Below, in pieces: positions 1 to 8,500 of a DNA stretch of 19,299 nucleotides; the stretch's first letter is position 1, and each line of letters begins with the position of its first letter. A program made the translations under genes and the position numbers. The DNA lies in NCBI GenBank assembly GCA_937967535.1, contig CALCMV010000349.1, positions 1 to 19,299 of the forward strand. The letters are read 5' to 3'. The notes beneath the pieces were generated by a model. It did no database searches. It saw only the letters and a program-made list of their open reading frames with translations, and was not told the DNA's origin. Source of the DNA: an uncultured Saprospiraceae bacterium (GTDB taxonomy: Bacteria > Bacteroidota > Bacteroidia > Chitinophagales > Saprospiraceae).

Positions 1-858
1 TTCTACCTTATCGTAACCGTCTTTGAGATAGGTCAATTCTTCGGGGCTGGTCAATTGAAAATCGGGGTCGCGCTTGGCTGCCCAAGTCGTTTTGTAGTGA
101 CTGCCCGACCAAAACGCGCCGATAATCGTAGAATCTTCCAATATTTTTGCCTCATATAAAAAAGCATGTGAACCATCGAAGCAGGAAAGATACATTTTAT
201 TTGCCTGAATACTGCCGTCCAAAAAACGAAAATCGCCCGTTTCGGTACGGAATGTTCCCGCGAGGTGATTGCCGTCTTGTTCAAATTCGCCGATGGCAAT
301 GTATGGGTCATCATCTTCCGAAAAAGTGACTGCCCAGTCGCCGCTTGCATCAATTTTAGGAGCTTTGCGAAGGGTCGTGAAGCGGTATTTTTCGCCATGT
401 CGTGCCGTAAATGGAATGCGATAATTTTCGCGGGTTTCGACCACCCACTCGCCCTCCATCACACGCTCTTCGTAAATGGCTTTGATATAGGATTCGTAGT
501 GAGGGAAACGTATAATCAGCGTATCCTGCCCTGTGGAGGGATTTCTGCCTACGATGATGTCTTCCTGCTTTACACGTATACGCTCTTCCCCATTGATAAT
601 GTCAATATGAAAGCGGTCTTCATCTTCATATTTTACTTCAAAAAGAAAAGGTAACTCGCCGTCTGTCACCTCGTCAATTTGGTATTTTTCGCTGCGGTCA
701 CGCGGTACAAATTCTTTCTTCTCCTGCTTATCATCTACCAATTGCAAAGTAGCCCGCCAATAGCCGGGCGCAAGGTATTTATGTGGATTTTGCATGACAC
801 AGCCTGAAAATTGCATTAGTAAATAAACGATTGAAAATAAAGAAATTATATAACGCAT
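1..858 (-). CDS. TlpA-like lipoprotein, N-terminal part (partial, runs off left edge)
   Basis: An uninterrupted reading frame of 286 codons starts with ATG at 858 and leaves the window at position 1, so the 3' end is missing. The first 20 residues form a lipoprotein-type signal: a hydrophobic stretch (MRYIISLFSIVYLLMQ) followed by FSGC, with Cys20 as the likely lipidated residue. The rest is a soluble, beta-rich, charged domain with phrases such as GEWVVETREN, AGTFRTETGDF, SCFDGSHAFLYEA and GAFWSGSHYKTTWAAKRD. This pattern matches, from memory, the N-terminal domain of Bacteroidota TlpA-family thiol-disulfide proteins, in which a thioredoxin fold with a CxxC motif follows; that part would lie outside the window. 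The likely place is the periplasmic face of a membrane, with a role in thiol redox chemistry. The lipoprotein nature is fairly clear; the TlpA assignment is inferred without seeing the thioredoxin domain. Confidence 0.72.
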   Translation of the reverse strand, partial: MRYIISLFSIVYLLMQFSGCVMQNPHKYLAPGYWRATLQLVDDKQEKKEFVPRDRSEKYQIDEVTDGELPFLFEVKYEDEDRFHIDIINGEERIRVKQEDIIVGRNPSTGQDTLIIRFPHYESYIKAIYEERVMEGEWVVETRENYRIPFTARHGEKYRFTTLRKAPKIDASGDWAVTFSEDDDPYIAIGEFEQDGNHLAGTFRTETGDFRFLDGSIQANKMYLSCFDGSHAFLYEAKILEDSTIIGAFWSGSHYKTTWAAKRDPDFQLTSPEELTYLKDGYDKVE

Positions 859-1027
859 ACTATAATTAATTTTGAATGATTTTTTATTTTAAAATGTGTG
901 AATTACCATTAGCATAATACACTGCAAGTCAATGTTTTAAATTGCCCAAAAATCACATTCTCTTATTTAATCTTATTTAATTTTTGTGTAAACGACAAAA
1001 CTAAGAAATTAAATACCTCTAAAACCG

Positions 1028-1035
1028 TATTTTTG
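1028..1035 (+). promoter_or_regulatory. Candidate Bacteroidota -7 box (TAnnTTTG)
   Basis: TATTTTTG matches the Bacteroidota -7 consensus TAnnTTTG and lies about 80 bases before the preferred start of the DUF6796-like gene. No TTTG-type -33 element stands at the expected distance, so this is weak. A minus-strand match (CAAAACTA at 996-1003, reading TAGTTTTG) faces the TlpA-like gene, again without a partner box. The 859-1116 spacer between these divergent genes is AT-rich and shows nothing else. Confidence 0.25.
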
Positions 1036-1116
1036 TGGCGAATTTGTAATTTCCTTGCGAATTGCTCAATGTCAAAACATTGTAGCATTATCGCATTTCA
1101 ACATTGCCGCATTAAT

Positions 1117-1761
1117 ATGACTACGACTCAATCAACAAAAATGACAGACTTCCTGTTCATGCTCGGTATCGCAGGTGCGGTCTTGGGGGCGGCGGCAGAT
1201 GTGTTGTTGTTGTATATTCCGGGTATGGATATGTTGGATAGGTCGTATGCTTTCTTCACTGAGATACCATACGAAGGGCTGATTTGGGGGCATTTTCTCG
1301 GAATTTTTACGATTCCATTGACTTTAGCAGGCTATCGGATGGTCTGTCATGCACTCGAACCGATGGGGGGAAATGTAGCATGGGGGGTCTTTGGTGTAGT
1401 AGTTTTGGTATTTTTTGCGGGGGTGTGTTATCATTCAAGTTTGATATTCGTTGCACAAGCATTAAAGGATGGACAAAACATTGAAAATCTGCGGGTTTAC
1501 TTCGAGCCTTTGGGGGTAGTATTGATATTTGGTTTTGCTGCATTATCCCTTACTTTGATGATATTGATTTTGTCTTTGAAAACCCGTTATCCGCGTTGGG
1601 TAGCTTTGTTCAATCCTTTGTTTATTTACTTGTTTTTTGCAGCAGCATATTTCTACCTTCCGCAAATTGGCAATATTCTACTCATCGCCGGATTCAATCT
1701 GGCAAACGCGCTATTCTTGTTTGTTTCATGGATAGCCTTACGTAAAAAAAATCTTTTATAA
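1117..1761 (+). CDS. DUF6796-like six-helix integral membrane protein
   Basis: This 214-residue protein is strongly hydrophobic, with about six membrane segments near residues 12-34, 53-75, 88-112, 131-153, 162-181 and 185-206 and a basic C-terminus (RKKNLL). Features recalled from the DUF6796 family are an acidic residue in the first helix (AADVLLLY, Asp29), a CYHSS motif (His106) in the third, and YPRW..LFNPL after the fourth. The function of that family is unknown. The frame is open upstream to a TTG at 1033, but the added residues are cysteine-rich and unlike a normal N-terminus, so I chose the ATG at 1117; the ATG codons at 1069 and 1141 are alternatives. It is transcribed away from the TlpA-like gene and towards the small secreted protein 106 bases downstream. 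No enzymatic motif is visible. Confidence 0.8.
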   Translation: MTTTQSTKMTDFLFMLGIAGAVLGAAADVLLLYIPGMDMLDRSYAFFTEIPYEGLIWGHFLGIFTIPLTLAGYRMVCHALEPMGGNVAWGVFGVVVLVFFAGVCYHSSLIFVAQALKDGQNIENLRVYFEPLGVVLIFGFAALSLTLMILILSLKTRYPRWVALFNPLFIYLFFAAAYFYLPQIGNILLIAGFNLANALFLFVSWIALRKKNLL

Positions 1762-1860
1762 CGGTTAATGATTCATGATTCATGATTAATATTTCGATTT
1801 TCGCCTAGGAAAATTGCCTTATTAACCATTAATCATTAACCGTTCATCATTAATCATTAG
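1760..1860. repeat. TTAATGA/TTAATCA heptamer repeats with an inverted repeat
   Basis: This spacer is made largely of variants of a 7-base unit in both orientations: TTAATGATTCATGATTCATGATTAAT on the left half, broken here only for description, and TTAATCATTAACC-type units on the right. AACGGTTAATGATT at 1760-1773 is the exact reverse complement of AATCATTAACCGTT at 1831-1844, leaving a 57-base spacer. The same unit forms the array at 14024-14065. It could fold in RNA, but there is no T-tract, so it is not called a terminator. Confidence 0.7.
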
Positions 1861-1867
1861 AGTAATT

Positions 1868-2296
1868 ATGATACAACAACGTTTTGCCTTGCTGACCCTT
1901 ATTATTTGCTTATTGACACTAAATATTTTTGCACAAAAAAATGTAAATATCCAACCTAAAGTAAAGCAGGTCAAGTCAGTCGAGCAAGCACAATCTACGA
2001 TTATTATGCACACTTCCAAAAAGGAAGTAACACCGGTCTATCAACGAGTTACTAAGATAGAAGCAGAGACTAAAAATAAACCCGCTATTCAGTCTAAGGT
2101 AACTGTCCAACCTCAATTCAGCAGTACTGCACGTCCGAACATCTACAAAAATCTGGATGCCAATATCAAGAAAATGGAACAAAAAATAGCCACCCTCAAA
2201 GCCGACCCCAACCACAATGAAACCACACTTATAAAATATCGTGCTACTCTAAAACGTATGCAGGAAATCAAAGCGGAAAAACCCACAGGTTATTAA
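1868..2296 (+). CDS. Small secreted protein of unknown function
   Basis: The 142-residue product begins with a clear signal peptide (MIQQRFALLTLIICLLTLNI, then FAQ) likely cleaved after residue 22 or 23. The mature part is small, basic and polar: residues 24-90 are low in structure and rich in Lys, Val, Gln and Thr, and residues 95-140 (from NLDANIKKMEQ to the end) look like a helical, possibly coiled-coil tail. There are no cysteines in the mature protein and no T9SS sorting domain or lipobox, so it is probably periplasmic or released. I do not recognise a family. The start is the ATG at 1868, just after a repeat array. The next gene downstream is the giant adhesin, but nearly 300 bases containing a dispersed repeat separate them, so a shared operon is not supported. 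Confidence 0.75.
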   Translation: MIQQRFALLTLIICLLTLNIFAQKNVNIQPKVKQVKSVEQAQSTIIMHTSKKEVTPVYQRVTKIEAETKNKPAIQSKVTVQPQFSSTARPNIYKNLDANIKKMEQKIATLKADPNHNETTLIKYRATLKRMQEIKAEKPTGY

Positions 2297-2310
2297 GAAT
2301 GTCGGCTATC

Positions 2311-2340
2311 AGTTCATAGTTGCCAGTTCATAGTTCATAG
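2311..2340 (+). repeat. AGTTCATAG short repeats after the small secreted gene
   Basis: AGTTCATAG occurs at 2311-2319 and, as the overlapping run AGTTCATAGTTCATAG, at 2325-2340, beginning 15 bases after the stop codon. The reverse-complement form of the same word (CTATGAACT) makes up the array at 11624-11661. The rest of the 2297-2593 spacer contains a dispersed inverted-repeat element and no gene. Confidence 0.65.
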
Positions 2341-2418
2341 TTTTTTATAATTCATTGAATAACAATATTTTGTAAATTACTAATTATCAAAGTTGAGCAA
2401 ACTTAAACAGGTAGCCGA

Positions 2419-2533
2419 AATGTCTTCGCCAAATTTTGAATGACAAATTAATTTAAATTTTACTTTGTTTTTGACTGATAATTATTAAATAAATATTTTT
2501 TTTCATTCAAAATTCAAAATTGGCGAACACATT
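2419..2533 (+). repeat. Dispersed inverted-repeat element, copy A (115 bp)
   Basis: The element begins AATGTCTTCGCCAA and ends with TTGGCGAACACATT, which are reverse complements apart from one base. Inside lies a conserved left half (TGACAAATTAATTTAAATTT onward to about 2492) and a more variable right half. It is about 60 bases upstream of the adhesin start. It has no coding capacity. Two further copies occur in this window, one inverted. It resembles a MITE or a hairpin-forming intergenic repeat; no target-site duplication is evident. Confidence 0.85.
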
Positions 2534-2593
2534 GGCTCTAAAATTCCTAGCATCAAATCCCAAATGGTTTGTATCAATCAACAATATTTTTCC

Positions 2594-5500
2594 ATGAAAA
2601 AATATATCTTTTCATTTGTTTTTATAATCACCCTTATATTTCCTGCTCTCATCTTCGCACAAGGAGCTATATGTGCTGAAGTGGAGCCGTTTTGTACCGA
2701 TTTTGGTGCGTCATTTCCGGCAAGTACCAATACAAATGCTGAACCGGGCAATCAATATGGTTGCCTGATAACCCGACCCAATCCGGCTTGGTATTATCTC
2801 CAGATAGATAGCCCGGGTGATTTGGAAATTACATTGACCAACTCAAATAATGTAGATATTGATTTCATTGTCTATGGTCCTTACCCCGATCTTCAGGTGG
2901 CTCAATCAAATTGTGGCTCTTTTCAAGCGCAGGAAACCGGCTGCCCCCTTAGTGGAACATGCCCAAATGGTGTGCCCTGCGACTTCTTCAACGGCTGTGT
3001 CAATGGTGACGGTGTAGATTGTAGTTATGATCCGCAGTCAGTAGAGGTCGCTGATATTCCCAATGCTCAGGTAGGCGAAGTATATGTATTTTTGATTACC
3101 AATTTTTCCGGTTTACCTACCGATATCTCCGTCAATCAAACATCTGGTGGTGCCGGTACCGACTGCTCTATCGTCGAATGTCGTACCGTCAGTTTCTTGC
3201 AAAATACGCCCGGTGGCTTAGACCTGCTACCTGCTACGATTGATTGTACTTCCTCACCGCTTGAGCTCGTTGCAAGACCCGGCAATATGCCCGAACCCAA
3301 TGGTTTTATCACGCCTGCGCTCGGCATCCAAATCGGAACGGATGCCTCTGCTCCTTTCCAAAACAGCCTCGAAATATACAACGGACCTGACGGCACCGGC
3401 GACTTGATTGGCTATTGGGCACCTGTTGATATGGGAGGACCATATCGGGGTCCGATAGAAGGTGGTTCTGATTTCATTGCCTTTGGCGAATATCTTGACC
3501 CTACTCTTTCCTATTCTTTTATTTGGTGTGATAATCAGCAAACAGGCTTCTTCCAATACGAAGTTATCAACTATGCCCTCGATGAAGCACCCAATAATGT
3601 ACTCGCCATGGGCAATCTCAATAATAACAACCAAGAATGTTTTACCGTCAATTTCGGCGCACCTACCGGAACGGCAACTTTTACGGGTGCCGGCATCACT
3701 GATACCGGTACAGGACGCGCTATATTCGACCCATCTGGGCTTGCTCCCGGTACTTATACCATCACCTATTCCTGGGATGACGGCGATAACTGCTCCGGTT
3801 CTGAAGCACAGACGATAGAAGTGACTTGTGCTGAAGACTGTGTACGTTCCGGCGGACAGGTAGTTGGACCGACTATGCTCGAACTGTGTTTTGAAGATGA
3901 GCCATTTATCCTCGAAACAATAAACGAAATTACTGACCCCGCAATCGGTTTACCCGATGTACTGTGGGCGGTTTGGGTATTAGACGACCCGCTGAACCTC
4001 ACTACTTTTCCCGCCGGTGGTCCCTTACCTGACGACCAAGATATATTTGATGATGCCAACTATATTGGTGTTTGGAATAACGGACCGGGACAAATTGTTT
4101 TTGGTGATAATATCGAATTAATACCCGATGGTTCGGGAGCTACTTACTATATTGCGCCACTCATTGGACTTGGTACATTCGGTACAATTGATCTTCAATG
4201 TACCGGACTTGACCCCGCACAAGGGTATACCATTTACATGAATCCACCACTCAATGCGAATGTTACTGTAAATAATTGCAATATTCAAGTAGACCTTACA
4301 GGTGGCTATCCACGTATTGATAATACAGCAGAATACTCATGGTCATACACCACGCCAAACGGACAAACGATAACAGGTACAGGTACCCCCATCAACGTTG
4401 TAGGTGGTACAGATGGTAATTATACCTTTTCCATTACCAATGATGGTAATGATTGTGATTTATTAAATTTTGCAACCGTTACCCTCAATGGCTGCGGTTG
4501 TATGGCAGATGCCGGTACATTCTTCGTCAACAACACTATCGTCTGTTATGATGATGTATTACAAATCATCTCAAACGGTGATTATGGAGGTAGCTTTGAG
4601 GGCGGTATATCTACCGATAATGTAGATGGAGATATGTATAATGGCGTAGCATATGCCGTATTCAGCCAACCGCCTTCCGGTGTATATTTCCCCGACGACC
4701 CAAATTTTATCGGACTCTTAGGCGTGTCGCCCAATATCGCAGGCATAGAGCAACCCGCCCAACTCAGTGCCGGTACCAACTTCAATGGGACACCCATTTT
4801 ACCCAACTCTACATGGTTCTTTACAACCGTGTACAGCTTTGATGTGGACGATAGTTTATTTGGAGTAGATTTTGGGGTAGATGGTACAATAGATTGTTTT
4901 GATTCCAACCCTGACCAAGCTATATCCGTTACCTTTTTGGACTCCATTGGCGCAGCCATCAATCAATTTTGTAATGCCGACGGCAGCGTTGATATTTCCT
5001 TTGAATTAAGCGGTGGATTCCCCGATTTTAATGGCTCAAATTACACCATTACGGGCGATGGTGTGGGCGGTACAGTTGCGTCGGGCGGTACATATATCAT
5101 TTCCAATCATCCGGCGGGTGAGCCATATGTGGTTGTCGTGGGTGATGAGGGCGGACAAGGTTGTGGTCGTACCTTTACGGGTAATGCCATCAGCCCGCCT
5201 ACCGTAACTTTTACCTCCGTAGATGGAAATTGTGGGCAAATGCCCAACGGTTCGGCTGTTGCCACCGCAGCCGACGGCAATCCGCCTTATACTTATAATT
5301 GGTCGAATAACGCCAACACACCCACCATCACCAATTTGGCTTCCGGCACATATACGCTCACAGTTACAGATGATTTGGGGTGTACCGCAACGGGAGAAGT
5401 CACCATCATACAACCAATAGCAGATGGCGGTACATTCACCGTGAATAATACAGCGATATGTTATGATGATGTCTTGGAAATCACTTCAAACGGCGATTAC

Positions 5501-8500
5501 TCAGGTCCCTTTGAGGGAGGTATATTGACCGATAATGTGGATGGAGATATGTACAATGGTGTGGGCTACGCTGTGTTTAGCCAACCCCCTTCCGGCGTAT
5601 ATTTTCCTGACGACCCCAATTTTGTCGGTATATTAGGAACATCACCCAATATTGCAGGGCTAGAACAAACAAGTACACTCGGAGTAGGCACCAACTTCAA
5701 CGGCACACCTATCTTGCCCGGCATTACTATTTATGTTACTACAGCATATAGCTTTGATGTAGATGATGATTTGTACGGAGTAGATTTTGGGGTAAATGGT
5801 ACGATAGATTGTTTTGATTCCAACCCCGACCAAGCAATAGCTATTACCTTTTTGGATTCTATTGATGTTGTGATTGACCAAATTTGTAATGACGATGGAG
5901 GAGTTGATATTACTTTTGAATTTAGTGGTGGATTTCCCGATTTTGATGGCTCAAATTATACCGTTACAGGAGATGGACCGGGCGGTACAGTTGCGCCGGG
6001 AGAGATATATACTATCTCCAACCACCCTCCCGGAATACCCTATTCTATCACAGTAAGTGATGATGGCGGACAAGTCTGTAGTCGCACCTATGAAGGATCC
6101 TCTCTGTTTGTACCTACTGTAGAATTGACCTCAACCGATGCCGATTGTTTAGGCAATGCCAACGGTACAGCTACCGCTACACCGGGAGGCGGCAGTGGTA
6201 CATACTCCTTTGAATGGTCAAATAATCAGATGACTTCTACCATTACAGGTTTATTTGGTGGCACTTACACCGTTACAGTCACTGATAATTTAGGCTGCGC
6301 TGTCACCGGCGAAGTCGAAGTAGGACAACCCCTAGGCAACCTCAGCGTAGTGGCGGTAGCTGATAGCGTCAGCTGTAATAATGGCGATGATGGCAGCATC
6401 ACTGCCATGCCAATGGGCGGCACAGAACCTTACACCTACCAATGGTCAACCTCCGTAGCAAGTACACAAACACTTGGGGGACTCGCCGCAGGAGTCTATT
6501 CCGTAACCGTTTTCGATACCGATGGTTGTGAAGCTACTGCTACTGCTCAAGTCGAACAACCGACCTTGCTGGGTGCTTTCTTGGATAATGTAGTCAGTCC
6601 CACCTGTTTTGGTGAGAGCAATGGCAGCATCGAAGGTGTCCCCACAGGAGGTACACCACCCTTCTCCTATGTATGGACAAATGGGCAAATGACGCAAAAT
6701 GTCGCCGATTTGCCCACCGGATTCTACGGACTTACCGTGACCGATGCCAATGGCTGCGAAGCCTTTGCGTCCACCACTTTATCCGAACCTGCCTTATTGA
6801 CATTGAATACAAATACAGATGCAGATGCAAGTTGTGAAGTGAGTATGGATGGACAAATTTCCACCGCCGCCGCCGGAGGTACAACCCCATATACCTACGC
6901 ATGGTCGCACGATGGTACACTCAATGCAGATACAGCCCCCAGCCTCAATCCCGGCAATTACAGTGTGACTGTCACCGATGCTCAAGGCTGCATAACTACA
7001 GCAGATGCTTTTGTAGCAAGTACTGTTATCATTACAGATGCAGGTACGACAGTAGATGTAGGTTGTAATGGCGAATCAACAGGTAGTATTACCGCCAACC
7101 CTTCGGGCAGTCCCAATCTTCCGTATTCTTACACATGGTCTGCCAATGCCAATACAGGCAATTCACAAACTGCCACAGGGCTTGCAGCCGACTTTTATAC
7201 CCTAACAATAATAGACGCTGTAGGATGTAGCACTACCGCTCAATATGTCATCAACGAACCTACCGAATTGCTCATAGGTGCGATGGTGGATAACAATATT
7301 TTGTGTAATGGAGAAAATAACGGACAAGCCACTGCCGCAGCCGCAGGTGGTACACCCGATTATAATTATCAATGGAGTGCATCTGCCAACAACCAAAATA
7401 CCCCAACAGCTACGAATTTACCCGTAGGTATGCACAGCGTTACGGTTACGGATGATAACGCTTGTATAGCTACGGCAGAAATAGAAATTATCGAACCACC
7501 CATTTTAAATCTTATACTTGGTAGCAATGAAGTAAGTTGTACAGGTGGAAGTGATGGTTTCGTAACCGCTACACCACAAGGTGGTACGCCCGACGCTAGC
7601 GGAAGTTATGACTATCAATGGAGTGCTAATACAGGTGGACAAACCACTGCTACCGTCTTCAATTTACCCATTGGGATATATGCGGTTACTGTGACCGATG
7701 CTAGTGGCTGTATCGTCACAGGTGAAGCCGAAGTTATCGAACCTACTGAATTATTGGTCAATACAATTGTTGATGATAATGTCAGTTGTAATGGCGGAAG
7801 TGACGGTCAGGCAACCGCCACCGCTTCCGGTGGTTCACTCGAAGAATTTAATCCTGATGCAGATTATACTTACCAATGGAGTGCAAGTGCAGACAACCAA
7901 ACTACTGCTACCGCCACCAACCTTCCCGCAGGTATACACACGATTAGCGTGACGGATTTCAAAGGCTGTCTCACAACAGCAGAGATAACAATTACCGAAC
8001 CAACGCCCGTTATCGTAGATATTGTTATTGATAATAATGTAAATTGTAATGGCGGAACGGACGCACAGGCTACTGCCACTGCATCCGGCGGTACGCCCGA
8101 TGCAGGTGGCAATTACACCTATCAATGGGATGCCAATGCCAGTAATCAAAATTCGCCTACGGCAATCGGTTTACCCGCAGGAACATACACCATTACTGTG
8201 ACCGATGCCAATGGTTGTACAGGGACAAATTCTGTCGAAATCACAGAACCAAATACCCTTGCACTTATCGTAAATAACGATATGGATGTCAGTTGTTTTG
8301 GTGGAAATGGAGGGGCGGCTAGTGCCACAGCATCCGGCGGCACACCTGATTTGAATGGCAATTATAACTACGAATGGAGTGCGAGTGCAGGCGGATTTGT
8401 TACCCCGACCGTCACCACGCTTCCCGCAGGTACGCATACTGTTACCGTTACGGATGATAATGGCTGTACCATCACAGGCAGCGTAGATATTAGCGAACCG

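Noticed and set aside
51..654. Reading frames at the left edge other than the full-length minus-strand frame (51-398 minus, 265-654 plus)
   Set aside because: The frame 1-858 on the minus strand is continuous, has a lipoprotein signal and makes sense as protein; the others overlap it and are low in quality.
859..950. Sigma-70-like promoter (TTGACT and TATTAT) upstream of the TlpA-like gene
   Set aside because: The two boxes are only 7 bases apart on the minus strand, and Bacteroidota use a different consensus.
1033..1116. Upstream TTG start for the DUF6796-like protein
   Set aside because: The added 28 residues are Cys-rich and unlike a membrane protein N-terminus, and the start lies within a possible promoter box.
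2416..2536. Target-site duplication around the dispersed elements
   Set aside because: The flanks of copies A, B and C (for example CGA/GGC, AGA/GTC, TTC/GAA) do not show a shared direct repeat, so transposition is not proven.
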